NCBI RefSeq assembly: GCF_030408835.1
Contig: NZ_CP047357.1
Span: 2,418,001 to 2,482,000, forward strand
Origin: Corynebacterium freneyi
GTDB lineage: Bacteria; Actinomycetota; Actinomycetes; Mycobacteriales; Mycobacteriaceae
Direction: 5' to 3'
DNA: 64,000 nucleotides
Shown here: piece by piece, positions 14,414 through 25,255 of the stretch
How positions within the stretch are numbered: position 1 is the stretch's first letter
Layout: each line of letters begins with the position of its first letter
Translations under genes and position numbers: made by a program
The notes under the pieces: generated by a model
The model's input: only the letters and a program-made list of their open reading frames with translations
The model's database searches: none
What the model was told of the DNA's origin: nothing

Positions 14414-15193
14414 TCAGCGCTCCCACTCGGGCTTGCGCTTGTCCGCGAAGGCGTTCATGCCCTCGTACTTGTCGGCGGTGGAGAACAGCGAGTAGAACAC
14501 GCGGCGCTCGTAGTGGATGCCCTCGGTCAGCGTGGTCTCCAGCGCGCGGTCAACGGCGTCGGTGGCGATGTAGGACGCGGTCAGCGGCATGTTCGCCACC
14601 TTCTCCGCGATCTTCGCGACTTCCTCGGCGAAGCCCTCCAACGGCAGGATGCGCGACACCAGGCCCGAACGCTCGGCTTCCTCCGCGTCCATCATGCGGC
14701 CGGTGAGCACCAGATCCATGGCCTTGTACTTGCCCACGGCCTTGGTCAGGCGCTGCGAACCGCCCATGCCGGGGATGACGCCCAGGGTGATCTCCGGCTG
14801 ACCGAACTTGGCGTTGTCCGCGGCCAGGATGATGTCGCCCATCATCGCCAGCTCGCAGCCGCCGCCCAGCGCGTAGCCGGACACCGCGGAAATGATCGGC
14901 GTGCGCACGCGGGACAGGCGATCCCAGCCGCCGAAAAGGTCGTCCAGGTAGACGTCCTTGTACGAAAGGTCCTTCATCTCCTTGATGTCGGCGCCGGCGG
15001 CGAAAGCCTTCTCGGAGCCGATGATCACGATGGCGCCGATGCCGTGGTCGCGGTCGAAGCCCTCCACCGCGTCGGCCAGCTCGTTCATCACCGTCGTGTT
15101 CAGCGCGTTGAGCGCCTTCGGGCGGTTCAGCGTGATCGTGGCCACGCGCCCCTCGACGGAGGTCAGGATGGTTTCGTAGGTGCCTTCGGACAT
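14414..15193 (-). CDS. echA: Enoyl-CoA hydratase
   Basis: The 259-residue crotonase-fold enzyme hydrates 2-enoyl-CoA, here probably methacrylyl-CoA to 3-hydroxyisobutyryl-CoA. Visible landmarks are [10 protein letters not shown] (about residue 23), the oxyanion-hole region [11 protein letters not shown] (about residue 64), and [21 protein letters not shown] with the catalytic Glu in this segment and in [16 protein letters not shown]. It is the last gene of the mmsA operon and its start lies 8 bp after the mmsB stop. The motif set is that of a true hydratase rather than 3-hydroxyisobutyryl-CoA hydrolase, so that hydrolase step is not encoded in this cluster. Confidence 0.95.
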   Translation of the reverse strand: MSEGTYETILTSVEGRVATITLNRPKALNALNTTVMNELADAVEGFDRDHGIGAIVIIGSEKAFAAGADIKEMKDLSYKDVYLDDLFGGWDRLSRVRTPIISAVSGYALGGGCELAMMGDIILAADNAKFGQPEITLGVIPGMGGSQRLTKAVGKYKAMDLVLTGRMMDAEEAERSGLVSRILPLEGFAEEVAKIAEKVANMPLTASYIATDAVDRALETTLTEGIHYERRVFYSLFSTADKYEGMNAFADKRKPEWER

Positions 15194-15201
15194 TGGTTTT
15201 T

Positions 15202-16119
15202 CTAGTTCCTTTCGTCGGAGGCCGCGCCATCGGCCCGGGTCTGTTCAATGATGGCAGAAAAGTCCAGGCCGCCGTTGCCGTCCGCCAGGAATCGCGAGTA
15301 GAGCTCGCGGGCCAGCCGCCCCATCGGCGCCGAGGTGCCGGCGGTGTCCAGGGCGTGCTCGGCCAGGCCGAGGTCCTTGTCCATCAGGGCGGTGGCGAAG
15401 CCCGGCTTGAAACCGTTGTTCGCCGGCGACGTCGGCACCGGACCCGGAACCGGGCAGTTGACCGTCAACGCCCAGCAGGCGCCGGTGGAGTTGGAGACGA
15501 CCTCGTGGAACGCCTCCGGGGTCAGGCCCAGCTTATCGCCGAGCAACATCGCCTCGCCGATGGCGATCTGTTCGACGGCCAGGACCATGTTGTTGCACAC
15601 CTTCGCGGCCTGACCGGCGCCGGAGTCGCCGCAGTGCACGATGGAACGGCCCATGTGCTCGAGGACCGGGCGGGCGCGCTCGACGTCGGCCTCGTCGCCG
15701 CCGACCATGAAGGCCAACGTGCCCGCCGCCGCGCCCGAGATTCCCCCGGACACCGGGGCGTCGACGTGCCGGTGGCCGGCCGCCGCGACGCGGGCGGACA
15801 GCTCCCGGGCGTCGTCGACGGCGATCGTCGACGAATCGATGAACAGCGCCCCGGCCGGCGTGACCGGCAGCAGCTCGTCGTAGACGGCGCCGACGATCTT
15901 CCCGTTCGGCAGCATCGTCACCACGGCGTCGGCCGCCGCAACCGCGTCGACGGCGGATTCGTGGACGGTCACGCCTCCGTCGGCGGCGGTCTGGCGCGCC
16001 TCCGGCGACGGATCGGAGCCATGGACGTCAAGGCCCGCCTTGGCCAGGTTCACGGCCATCGGGCCGCCCATGTTGCCCAGGCCGATGACGGCCACGGTGC
16101 GGATGTCGGTGGTGCTCAT
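15202..16119 (-). CDS. mmsB: 3-hydroxyisobutyrate dehydrogenase
   Basis: The 305-residue NAD-dependent enzyme oxidises 3-hydroxyisobutyrate to methylmalonate semialdehyde. The Rossmann motif [19 protein letters not shown] starts at about residue 11. The substrate motif [16 protein letters not shown] lies near residue 123. The catalytic Lys region [11 protein letters not shown] of the family appears here as [15 protein letters not shown] near residue 170. The ATG at 16119 follows a poor ribosome binding site. It sits between the acyl-CoA dehydrogenase and echA in the valine pathway. Confidence 0.95.
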   Translation of the reverse strand: MSTTDIRTVAVIGLGNMGGPMAVNLAKAGLDVHGSDPSPEARQTAADGGVTVHESAVDAVAAADAVVTMLPNGKIVGAVYDELLPVTPAGALFIDSSTIAVDDARELSARVAAAGHRHVDAPVSGGISGAAAGTLAFMVGGDEADVERARPVLEHMGRSIVHCGDSGAGQAAKVCNNMVLAVEQIAIGEAMLLGDKLGLTPEAFHEVVSNSTGACWALTVNCPVPGPVPTSPANNGFKPGFATALMDKDLGLAEHALDTAGTSAPMGRLARELYSRFLADGNGGLDFSAIIEQTRADGAASDERN

Positions 16120-16153
16120 CTGGATTCTCGCTCCTCGTGTGTGGGGGTGGGTC

Positions 16154-16163
16154 GTCGTCAAGC
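16154..16163 (+). repeat. Interspersed motif GTCGTCAAGC, intergenic copy
   Basis: One of 15 exact copies of GTCGTCAAGC/GCTTGACGAC. Starts on the plus strand as GTCGTCAAGC: 14342, 16154, 22910, 27131, 32039, 48029, 49481, 56143, 63933. Starts as GCTTGACGAC: 14359, 22154, 32862, 35740, 57220, 57787. This copy lies in the acd-mmsB gap. Confidence 0.8.
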
Positions 16164-16247
16164 AATCGGTGCCGCAACGGAGCCGACCCGGACCGACCGG
16201 AGTCGGCGGGGCCGGCGGGGCCGGCGGGGCCGGAAGATCTGAAAGGT

Positions 16248-17405
16248 CTAGAAGGTCAGCGCGCCCTTGGCGGCGGCGCGACCGAGCATCATGCGCATGA
16301 TTTCGTTGGTGCCCTCGAGGATCCGCATGACGCGCAGATCGCGGACGATGCGCTCGACGTCGTACTCCTCCAGGTAGCCGTAGCCGCCGTGCAACTGCAG
16401 GGCCTCGTCGGCGACGTGGAAACACGTCTCGGTGACGTGCAGCTTCGCCATCGCGCACGCCTCCGGGTACCCCGGGGCCTTCGTGTCCAGCGCATTGGCC
16501 GCATGCGACAGCATCAGACGCGACGACTGCAGGCCCGCTGCCATGTCGGCGATGCGGTGGCGCAGCGCATCATTGTCGATGAGCGTGCCGCCGAACGCCT
16601 TGCGGTCCCGCAGGTAGGACACCGCGCGGCCGAAGGCGAACTCCGCGCCGCCCAACGCACAGGCCGCGATGTTGATGCGGCCGCCGTTGAGACCCCGCAT
16701 CGCCATGGTGAAGCCCTTGCCCAGGCCCCCCTCGCCGCCGATGAGGCGGTCGGCCGGGATGCGCACCCCGTCGAACATGACCTGCGCGGTCGGCTGATTG
16801 CGCCAGCCCATCTTCTTCTCGTTCGGGCCGAAGGACAGGCCCGGGGTGCCCTTGTCCACCAGGAACGCCGAGATGCCCTTCGCGCCCTCGGCGCCCGTGC
16901 GGGCCATGACCAGGTAGACGTCCGAGGCGCCGGCACCGGAGATGAACTGCTTCACGCCGTCGAGCACCCACTCGTCACCGTCCTTGACCGCGCGCGTCGA
17001 CAGCGACGCCGCATCGGAACCGGCGTCGGGCTCGGTGAGGCAGTACGAACCCAAAACCTCCATCGACGCCAACCGCGGAACGAACTCCGCGCGCTGCTCC
17101 TCGGTGCCGAACTCGTCGACCATCCACGTCACCATGTTGTGGATCGACAGGAACGCCGACGTCACCGGGCAGCCGCGGGCGATGCGGTTGAACACCACCA
17201 CGCCGTCGGAACGGGTCAGCCCCGTGCCTCCGTGGTCCTCGGAGCAGTAGAGGGCGCCGACGCCGAGCTCGGCCAGGCCGCGCATCTCGTCGACGGGGAA
17301 ATGGTGGTTCGCGTCCCACTCGGCGGCGTACGGCGCAATGTGCTTGGCCACGTACGCGTCGATGGTGTCGGCGAGCATCTTCTGGTCTTCGGTGATCCAG
17401 GTCAT
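16248..17405 (-). CDS. Acyl-CoA dehydrogenase, probable isobutyryl-CoA dehydrogenase
   Basis: The 385-residue FAD flavoprotein has the full family pattern: GLAELGVGALY; the FAD-binding CLTEPDAGSDAASLSTRA near residue 125; RINIAACALGGAEFA; and near the end QLHGGYGYLEEYDVERIVRDLRVMRILEGTNEIMRM with the catalytic Glu. Its position between mmsA and mmsB points to oxidation of isobutyryl-CoA to methacrylyl-CoA in valine breakdown, as for ACAD8-type enzymes. The exact chain specificity is inferred from context. Short direct repeats (attccggcgggtgc, two copies) fill the gap to mmsA. Confidence 0.93.
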   Translation of the reverse strand: MTWITEDQKMLADTIDAYVAKHIAPYAAEWDANHHFPVDEMRGLAELGVGALYCSEDHGGTGLTRSDGVVVFNRIARGCPVTSAFLSIHNMVTWMVDEFGTEEQRAEFVPRLASMEVLGSYCLTEPDAGSDAASLSTRAVKDGDEWVLDGVKQFISGAGASDVYLVMARTGAEGAKGISAFLVDKGTPGLSFGPNEKKMGWRNQPTAQVMFDGVRIPADRLIGGEGGLGKGFTMAMRGLNGGRINIAACALGGAEFAFGRAVSYLRDRKAFGGTLIDNDALRHRIADMAAGLQSSRLMLSHAANALDTKAPGYPEACAMAKLHVTETCFHVADEALQLHGGYGYLEEYDVERIVRDLRVMRILEGTNEIMRMMLGRAAAKGALTF

Positions 17406-17488
17406 GGGTGCCTTCCTGATCTTCCTTCGATTCCGGCGGGTGCCGTGATTCCGGCGGGTGCTTCGGTTCCTGCGGGCGGTTCCGGCGG

Positions 17489-19009
<1,521 letters not shown>

Positions 19010-19052
19010 GCCTGTTCTTCCCTTCGCCGCGGGCTTCCGCCCGTCATGTTTT

Positions 19053-19070
19053 GGTTAACGATCGCTAACC
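19053..19070. promoter_or_regulatory. Near-palindromic operator upstream of mmsA
   Basis: GGTTAACGATCGCTAACC is palindromic except for one base pair. It lies 44 bp upstream of the mmsA start. The form suits a TetR- or GntR-type repressor. The regulator is not in the window. Confidence 0.5.
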
Positions 19071-19079
19071 GAAAACGTA

Positions 19080-19095
19080 TGTGACGCGGGTCACG
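19080..19095. promoter_or_regulatory. GlxR (CRP-like) binding-site candidate
   Basis: TGTGACGCGGGTCACG matches nine of ten conserved positions of the corynebacterial GlxR consensus TGTGA-N6-TCACA. Position upstream of mmsA suggests cAMP/GlxR control of valine breakdown. Inferred from the motif only. Confidence 0.5.
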
Positions 19096-19284
19096 AAATC
19101 TAGGAGGAGGTATGGCGCGACCACATTTGGGGGCACCGTGTTAATGTTGCGAATTGACTGTTAACTCTTCGCCTCCCTGCTTGGCGCCCGCTTTTACCCC
19201 GGCCAACCTTGCTTTACGACGACCACCTGGCAGACCTTCGCCACCCGAGTTTTCTTTTTGCGAATTTCGTCCTAAGGTGACCTG

Positions 19285-19500
19285 CGCAACTGGTTCCGCC
19301 CCCGCGGTTGTCGCGGGATGTCGGACGCAAGAGGGAATCCGGTGAGAATCCGGAGCTGTCCCGCAGCGGTATGCCGGAACGAAAGCCGTCAAAGGCACTG
19401 GGGTCGATGCCCCGGGAAGCGACGGCCGGTAGGCCCCGCCCACTTGGGCGCACGCCGGCGAGCCCGAATACCTGCCCGTTGTGCCGGCTCATCCGATCCG
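19285..19500 (+). promoter_or_regulatory. Cobalamin riboswitch upstream of metE
   Basis: The B12-box architecture is clear: GGAATCCGGTGAGAATCCGG (about 19334-19353), then GCTGTCCCGCAGCGGT, then paired elements ending near CCTGCCCGTTGTGCCGGC. A -10-like TAAGGT lies at 19273-19278. Linkage to the B12-independent methionine synthase is the classic arrangement in which adenosylcobalamin turns metE off. The boundaries are estimates. Confidence 0.9.
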
Positions 19501-19630
19501 GCTCACCGAGGGCGCTCGTGGACTGGCGCGACGTGGCGTAAACCGACGGGCGAGTCTCCCCGTCGGTGGCTTCGGCGCAGGTTCAGGTGCGACCCCGGTC
19601 TTTCTTGACGAGGATCGAGGAGATCACCCC

Positions 19631-22042
19631 ATGACCGCACGTTCGACCCGGGCGGGCCAACGCCCGCCGTTCACCGCGACGGTGCCGGGCTTCCCGCGCA
19701 TCGGCGCCCACCGGGAGCTGAAGAAGGCCATCGAGGCCTATTGGCGCGACCCGGCCCTGGCACCGGAATTGGCCGACACCGCCGCCACGTTGATCGATCG
19801 CCGCCTCACGCGCGCGACCGCGACCGGCCTGGATTCGGTGCCCGTCGGCACGTTTTCCCACTATGACCAGATGCTCGACGTCGCCGCGATGGTGGGCGCC
19901 CTGCCCGCGCGCGTCGACGACATCGCCGACCATGAGCCCGGTTCCGGGTCCGACCCCGAACGTGACCCCTCCGCCGACGACCTGCTTCCGACGTGGCTGG
20001 ACCGCTATTTCGCCGCCGCCCGCGGCGCGGAGGGGATTGCGCCGTTGGAGATGACCAAGTGGTTCGACACGAACTACCACCACCTGGTCCCCGAGCTCGA
20101 TCCGGCCCGACCCTTCGCCGCCGACCCGTCGTTCCTGGTGGCGCAGTTGCGCCGGGCCCGCCGCCATCACGTTCCGGCGCGGGCGGTGCTCATCGGCCCC
20201 GTGACGTTCCTGGCCCTGTCGAAGATGGCCGACGGCACCGTCGGCGCGCCGTTGGACCGCCTGCCCGAACTCGTGGACGCGTACCGCGACATCGTCGATG
20301 CCGTCGCCGACGAGGGCGTGGAGTGGATCCAGTTCGACGAACCGGCCCTCAACACCGGGCATCTGCCGGCGGGCCGCGACGGCGAGGTGTCGGAGCAGTG
20401 GCGCCGCCTGGTCGTCCATGCCCACGTCCGGGGCGTGCGCGTGCTGGCGCAGACGTATTTCACCGACGCCCAGCGAACGGTGGACCTTCTCTCCGGCACC
20501 GGCGTCGACGCCGTCGGCGTGGATTACGTCGCGGGAGCCGCCCCGGATCTGTCCGCCCTGCCGACGTCGACGCTGGTCGTCGCGGGCGTCGTGGACGGCC
20601 GCAACGTGTGGCGCACGGATTGCGCCCGGGCCCTGGGCGCGCTCGCCGAGGTCGCGCAGTCGCACCCGGTCGCGGTGTCCACGTCCTGCTCGCTGCTGCA
20701 CGTGCCGCATTCTCTGGCCGCCGAGCCGTCGCTGGCCGATGAACCGGAGTTGCGGGCCCGCCTGGCGTTCGGCGAGGAGAAGATCATCGAGGTCGTCTCA
20801 CTCGCCCGCGCCCTGCACCATCCGAACTGCGAGCGCATCCGCCGCAACGGGATCCTCGCCGACGCGGAGACCGCCGCGAACGAGGAGCAGGCCGAGCAGA
20901 CCGAGCAGACGGAACGGGCCGGGCAGCCCGATCCGGACGCGTCCGCGGCAGCCGTGGAGCACGAGGTTCCCCGACGCAAGGGCGGGGTCCACGACCGGGC
21001 GCCGTTCCCGGAACGCCGGGAGGCCCAGCGCCGGCGCCTGGACCTGCCGCCGCTGCCCACGTCGACGATCGGTTCCTTCCCGCAGACGCCGGAGGTCCGT
21101 GCGGCCCGGGCGGCGTTCGCACGGGGCGAGTCGTCGGCGCCCGCCTACGAGGCCGCGATGGTCCGCGAGATCCTGCACGTCATCGACGAGCAGGAGAAGC
21201 TGGGGTTGGACGTGCTCGTGCACGGCGAGCCGGAGCGCAACGACATGGTGCAGTACTTCGCCGAGCAGCTCGACGGGTTCCACTGCACGTCGAACGCGTG
21301 GGTGCAGTCCTACGGCACCCGATGCGTGCGTCCCCCGATCCTCCACGGCGACGTCTCGCGCCCCGAGCCGATGACGGTGCGTTGGTTCCGCGCGGCGCAG
21401 GACATGACGGAGCGGCCGGTCAAGGGCATGCTCACCGGCCCGGTGACCATGTTGGCCTGGTCCTTCGTCCGCGATGACCAGCCCCTGGCGGACACCGCGC
21501 ATCAGGTGGCGCTGGCCATCCGCGCCGAGTGCGAGGACCTGGAGGCGGCGGGCGCGCGGGTGATCCAGGTCGACGAGGCCGCGATCCGCGAGCTGTTGCC
21601 CCTGCGCCCGGAGGACCGCGCCGCCTACGCGGAGTGGTCGGTGGAGGCGTTCCGCACCGCCACCGGCGGGTTGGCGGACCACGTCCAGCTGCACACGCAC
21701 ATGTGCTACTCGGATTTCGAGTCGATCCTCGATCTGATCCGGGACATGGACGCCGACGTCACCACGATCGAGGCGGCCCGCGCCGGCTTCGAGCTCGTCG
21801 ACGCCATCGCCGCCTCCGATTTCGACCTGCCCGTGGGCCCCGGCGTGTGGGACATCCATTCGCCGCGCGTACCGGGCGTGGACGAGGTCACGGCGCGCAT
21901 CGACCACGCCTCCCGCGCCCTCGGCCCCGACCGGGTGTGGGTGGTTCCCGACTGCGGGTTGAAGACCCGCGGTTGGCCCGAGACCAGGGCGTCGTTGGAC
22001 GCTCTCGTGAAAGCCGCCCGGAAGGTCCGGGCGTCGCTGTAG
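19631..22042 (+). CDS. metE: Cobalamin-independent methionine synthase
   Basis: MetE methylates homocysteine from 5-methyltetrahydropteroyltri-glutamate. The ATG at 19631 has GAGGAG 9-10 nt upstream and gives 803 residues. An upstream in-frame extension would run into the riboswitch. The N-terminal half starts with TVPGFPRIGAHRELKKAIEAYWR. The C-terminal half has LPPLPTSTIGSFPQT and the zinc ligands in QLHTHMCYSDF and VVPDCGLKTRGWPE. It is longer than the usual ~755 residues. The extra length is mainly a charged Glu/Gln/Arg-rich linker between the two barrels (about residues 415-475). Confidence 0.96.
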   Translation: MTARSTRAGQRPPFTATVPGFPRIGAHRELKKAIEAYWRDPALAPELADTAATLIDRRLTRATATGLDSVPVGTFSHYDQMLDVAAMVGALPARVDDIADHEPGSGSDPERDPSADDLLPTWLDRYFAAARGAEGIAPLEMTKWFDTNYHHLVPELDPARPFAADPSFLVAQLRRARRHHVPARAVLIGPVTFLALSKMADGTVGAPLDRLPELVDAYRDIVDAVADEGVEWIQFDEPALNTGHLPAGRDGEVSEQWRRLVVHAHVRGVRVLAQTYFTDAQRTVDLLSGTGVDAVGVDYVAGAAPDLSALPTSTLVVAGVVDGRNVWRTDCARALGALAEVAQSHPVAVSTSCSLLHVPHSLAAEPSLADEPELRARLAFGEEKIIEVVSLARALHHPNCERIRRNGILADAETAANEEQAEQTEQTERAGQPDPDASAAAVEHEVPRRKGGVHDRAPFPERREAQRRRLDLPPLPTSTIGSFPQTPEVRAARAAFARGESSAPAYEAAMVREILHVIDEQEKLGLDVLVHGEPERNDMVQYFAEQLDGFHCTSNAWVQSYGTRCVRPPILHGDVSRPEPMTVRWFRAAQDMTERPVKGMLTGPVTMLAWSFVRDDQPLADTAHQVALAIRAECEDLEAAGARVIQVDEAAIRELLPLRPEDRAAYAEWSVEAFRTATGGLADHVQLHTHMCYSDFESILDLIRDMDADVTTIEAARAGFELVDAIAASDFDLPVGPGVWDIHSPRVPGVDEVTARIDHASRALGPDRVWVVPDCGLKTRGWPETRASLDALVKAARKVRASL

Positions 22043-22098
22043 CAGTCGGGTCGACGGGCCTCCTACCGTCGGCCGCATGCTGCGGCGATGAATGAAAG

Positions 22099-22152
22099 AC
22101 CGCTCCCCCGCGCGCGTTCCGGCAGTCCGCGCGCGGGTGGAGCGGTTCTTTT
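22099..22152 (+). terminator. metE terminator
   Basis: Long GC-rich stem: ACCGCTCC plus GCGCGCG pair with CGCGCGC plus GGAGCGGT, followed by TTCTTTT. A copy of GCTTGACGAC (22154-22163) begins two bases after the T-tract, and a further short hairpin (GACGCCC/GGGGCGTC) follows it, toward the convergent cbiO. Confidence 0.88.
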
Positions 22153-22177
22153 CGCTTGACGACGCCCACCTGGGGCG

Positions 22178-22972
22178 TCATCGGCCCAGCAGGTCCTCCG
22201 GGCCGCGGATGGTGGCGGGGTCGCGCCCCAGCGCCCTGGCCACCACCGGCGCCCAGGGCAGGGACAGTCGCGCCCGCGTCACCAGATCGGCGTCGACGAG
22301 GACGTCGGCGGCGTCTCCGGTGACCACCGACCCGTCGACGAGGACGGCGGCGCGGGCGGCGAAGGCCCAGGCGACGTCGATGTCGTGGGTGGCCATCACC
22401 ACGGCCACGCCCCGATCGTGGAGCGCGCCGAGGGTGTCCAGCAGAGTGCGCGTCGCCGCCGGGTCGAGTCCCGCGGTGGGCTCGTCGAGAAGCAGGACGT
22501 CGGGCCGCATGGCCAGCGCACCCGCCAACGCGACCCGCTTGCGCTGCCCGTAGGACAACTGGTGCGGCACACGGTCGGCGAGATCGGTGATCTCGGCGGC
22601 GGCCATGGCCTCGGCGACGCGCACGCGCACCTCGTCGTCCGGCAACCCCTGATTGACGGGGCCGTAGGAAACGTCGGCGGCGACGGAGGTGGCGAACAAC
22701 TGATCGTCGGGATCCTGCAGCACCAGCTGGACCCGCTGCCGCAGATGATTGCGGCCGCGGCGGGAATAGGAAAACGGCGAACCGTCGAAGTCGAGCCGCC
22801 CTGCGGACGGCCGGATCGCACCGGCCAACAAGCGGAGCAACGTCGACTTGCCGGAACCGTTCGCCCCCAGCAGCGCCATGCGCTCCCCGGCGAGGATCTC
22901 CAGGTCGACGTCGTCAAGCACGCGCACACCGGGATGCCGGAACCCGACGCCGCGCGCGGCGAGAATGCTCAC
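22178..22972 (-). CDS. cbiO: Cobalt ECF transporter ATPase
   Basis: The 264-residue ABC ATPase has Walker A LLGANGSGKSTLLRLL (about residue 36), Q-loop VLQDPDDQLF, signature LSYGQRKRVALAGALAM and Walker B VLLLDEPTAGLD. The Q-loop and VLQDPDDQ pattern are those of energy-coupling-factor importers. The GTG at 22972 overlaps the cbiQ stop as GTGA. An in-frame GTG three codons earlier is the alternative. It is the last gene of cbiMNQO, which feeds cobalt to cobalamin synthesis or loading. The codons for VLDDVD contain one copy of the recurring GCTTGACGAC motif. Confidence 0.94.
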   Translation of the reverse strand: MSILAARGVGFRHPGVRVLDDVDLEILAGERMALLGANGSGKSTLLRLLAGAIRPSAGRLDFDGSPFSYSRRGRNHLRQRVQLVLQDPDDQLFATSVAADVSYGPVNQGLPDDEVRVRVAEAMAAAEITDLADRVPHQLSYGQRKRVALAGALAMRPDVLLLDEPTAGLDPAATRTLLDTLGALHDRGVAVVMATHDIDVAWAFAARAAVLVDGSVVTGDAADVLVDADLVTRARLSLPWAPVVARALGRDPATIRGPEDLLGR

Positions 22973-23709
22973 GGCAACCACCCCCGCACCGCGGCCGTGA
23001 CCGCCGTGACGACGACGAGCACCACGACCGATGCGACCAGGAACCGGGCGTCGCGCGGGCGGTCGACGACCATGACCCCCGCGGCACCCGGCTCGGCGCG
23101 CAACTCCAGGCCCTCGCCGAGACGGCGGGCCCGCTCGAACGACAAGACGAACAGATTCGCCGACTGCGCCGCCACGCCCGTGAGCAACCCGCGCCGCGTG
23201 ACGTGGCCCAGGCGCTGGGCCTGCGCCTCATGCATCATCTTCGCCGTGCCCGCCAACGAGCCGACCATCCGATAGATGAGCTCGGCCAAATACGTCAACG
23301 TGCGCGGAATGCCCGACCGATTCAACCAGGCGAGCACCTCCGACAACGGCGTGGTCACCGTGAACAACATCGTGCAGCCGATCGCCGCCGTCGCCCGCGC
23401 GACGACTTCCGCCGCGCGCTGCGGCCCCGTCGGCGACCAGACCAGTCCGTCCAGCGTGATGGTGAACAACAACGGCAGAATGCCCACCGCGACGAACGCG
23501 GCGGGAGCGGACCACAGGGTCAGGAACAACCCCGCCGGCACCCTCGCGATGACGGCCGCGACCGCCACCGCGACGATGATCAGCACGGCCGCCGGCCACG
23601 GGGGCAACGAAATGGCCAGCAACAGCAGGCCACCGCACAACAGGGCCTTCTCGCCGACGTTGCGCCGCGCCCACCGATTGCGGGCCGCGGCGGTTTCGAG
23701 GGCGTTCAC
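22969..23709 (-). CDS. cbiQ: Cobalt ECF transporter transmembrane protein
   Basis: The 246-residue energising membrane subunit has several hydrophobic segments after a charged N terminus, and the family coupling-helix motifs LIYRMVGSLAGTAKMMHEAQAQRLG (about residues 140-164) and FERARRLGEGLELRA. The GTG start at 23709 lies one base after the cbiN stop and fits the usual N terminus. A longer frame upstream would overlap cbiN and is low-complexity. It partners with CbiO ATPase and CbiM/CbiN. Confidence 0.9.
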   Translation of the reverse strand: MNALETAAARNRWARRNVGEKALLCGGLLLLAISLPPWPAAVLIIVAVAVAAVIARVPAGLFLTLWSAPAAFVAVGILPLLFTITLDGLVWSPTGPQRAAEVVARATAAIGCTMLFTVTTPLSEVLAWLNRSGIPRTLTYLAELIYRMVGSLAGTAKMMHEAQAQRLGHVTRRGLLTGVAAQSANLFVLSFERARRLGEGLELRAEPGAAGVMVVDRPRDARFLVASVVVLVVVTAVTAAVRGWLP

Positions 23710-23710
23710 G

Positions 23711-24049
23711 CTACGAGGACTCCCGCTCCTTGCTGCGGCCACGGTAGAAGCCCAGCGCGTAACCGAGCACGCCGCCGCCCAGGCCGGCCTGCAGCGCGAA
23801 GAGACCGGACTCGACCTCGCCCGGCAGCTCGTCGACGACCGGCTCGAACCACGGCTCGTAGTCCGGGTTGCTCTCCTCGATGAGCTCGGTGGCGGCACCG
23901 TCCGCGCCGCCGAAGGGCTCCTCCTCGGGGTCGCCCAGGTTGAAGAACATGGGGAACACCGCGATGACGACGGCCAGGACGATGAGGCCGATGGTCACCC
24001 CCGCACCGGAGCGCTTCGGGGGCGTGTGGGTCTGATTCGAGGCGGTCAT
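23711..24049 (-). CDS. cbiN: Cobalt transport protein CbiN-like (PDGLE domain)
   Basis: The 112-residue small membrane protein has one N-terminal hydrophobic helix (about residues 17-38), an acidic extracytoplasmic loop, a second helix ([21 protein letters not shown]) and a basic end. This two-helix topology and the location between cbiM and cbiQ identify the CbiN subunit, which is poorly conserved. The start overlaps the end of cbiM (4 bp, ATGA). Confidence 0.85.
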   Translation of the reverse strand: MTASNQTHTPPKRSGAGVTIGLIVLAVVIAVFPMFFNLGDPEEEPFGGADGAATELIEESNPDYEPWFEPVVDELPGEVESGLFALQAGLGGGVLGYALGFYRGRSKERESS

Positions 24050-24801
24050 CGCACGGTCTCCTTCTCGTCGGCGTCGGCGGGGGCGGTCAGGCGCTCGTCA
24101 TGGGCGACCGCGTCGGCGATCGCGACGTCGGAAAGCTCGTTCTTCTTGAGCACGCCCAGGGAGAACAGCTCCTTCTCCGCGACGGTGCGCAGGGCCTTGA
24201 CCACCAGCACCGTCAGCAGCGCCTCGATGACGGCCAGCGGGATCTGGGTGACGGCGAACAGCGACAGGAACGTCGCCAGCGCACCGCCGAACCCGCCCGG
24301 ATCCGCCGGGTGCGCCAACGCCAGCTGCGTGGCCGTGACCACGTAGGTGGACAGATCCGCCAGGAACGCCGCGACGAACACCGAGGGCAGCAAACCGCCG
24401 CCCAAACGCCTGGTCAGGACGTACCCGCCCCACGCGACCCACGGGCCGACGATGCCCATGGAGAACACGTTCGCGCCGAGCGTGGTGATGCCGCCGTGGG
24501 CCAGCAGCAACGACTGGAAGAGAAGAACGATGGAGGCCAATACGGCCATGATGGGCGGCCTGAACATCACCGTGCCCAGGCCCGTGCCCGTGGGGTGCGA
24601 CGTCGAGCCGGTCACCGACGGGATCTTCAGGGCCGACAGCACGAACGTGAACGCGCCGGCGGCGCCGAGGAGCAAACCGGTGCCCGGCTTCTCCTTGAGC
24701 AGCTTGTTGACTCGCCACGCACCGTGGACGACGAACGGCGCCGCGGCCACCGTCCACCCCACCGCATGGCCGACGGGCAAAAAGCCCTCTGCGATATGCA
24801 T
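24046..24801 (-). CDS. cbiM: Cobalt ECF transporter substrate-binding subunit
   Basis: The 251-residue membrane protein begins [16 protein letters not shown]; the N-terminal Met-His is the metal ligand of CbiM/NikM subunits. The [15 protein letters not shown] motif appears as [31 protein letters not shown], followed by [22 protein letters not shown], the family signature that recognises Co2+. The C-terminal hydrophilic extension is short. It is the first gene of the operon and sits behind the second cobalamin riboswitch. Confidence 0.96.
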   Translation of the reverse strand: MHIAEGFLPVGHAVGWTVAAAPFVVHGAWRVNKLLKEKPGTGLLLGAAGAFTFVLSALKIPSVTGSTSHPTGTGLGTVMFRPPIMAVLASIVLLFQSLLLAHGGITTLGANVFSMGIVGPWVAWGGYVLTRRLGGGLLPSVFVAAFLADLSTYVVTATQLALAHPADPGGFGGALATFLSLFAVTQIPLAVIEALLTVLVVKALRTVAEKELFSLGVLKKNELSDVAIADAVAHDERLTAPADADEKETVR

Positions 24802-24884
24802 GTGAATTTATCCTCACGCGCCCCCGTCACCTCGCGGGTGGCGCACCGATCCACCCGGCGCCCATCGACGCCGGGGCCGATCCA

Positions 24885-25095
24885 CGGCCGGTCTCCTGGC
24901 TGACGGGGCTGCCCCGCGGGACGTGCCGCGAAACATCCGCTCCGGCGCCTTCCCGCGCCCCGCCGGTCCTTTGCCATCGGCCGTGCGGAGCCCGGTGGCA
25001 TGTGCCGGACCGGGGTCACCCCGATCACAGTGGCGAGGGCCGCCGCCCACTTGCAGGGCGTTCCCGTCCACCGCGAATCTGCCTCCCATCCTATG
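24885..25095 (-). promoter_or_regulatory. Cobalamin riboswitch upstream of cbiMNQO
   Basis: On the minus strand the order is GACGGGAACGCCCTGCAAG, GCCACTGTGATCGG, GCCGATGGCAAAGGACCGGC, and finally AGCCAGGAGACCGGCC just before cbiM. This is the standard cobalamin riboswitch layout with the CAGGAGACC element near the 3' end. It implies that cobalt import is repressed when adenosylcobalamin is plentiful. Confidence 0.88.
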
Positions 25096-25174
25096 CCCCG
25101 CAGCCGACGGCGATGCGGCGCGGGCGGCGACTCTCCCCCTGGTCGCGGGCTTGCAGGTGCCCCCACCCCAAAAC

Positions 25175-25190
25175 TAGACGTACCTGTCTG
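25175..25190. promoter_or_regulatory. McbR operator candidate upstream of cysK
   Basis: TAGAC-GTACCT-GTCTG matches nine of ten bases of the McbR box TAGAC-N6-GTCTA known from C. glutamicum sulfur genes. A -10-like TACACT lies at 25212-25217, so a bound repressor would cover the -35 region. Confidence 0.65.
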
Positions 25191-25255
25191 TACAAAGAGG
25201 GCATCGCGGCGTACACTCGCCCACCGACGAAGGAAACGAGAAAGGAACCGACTGG

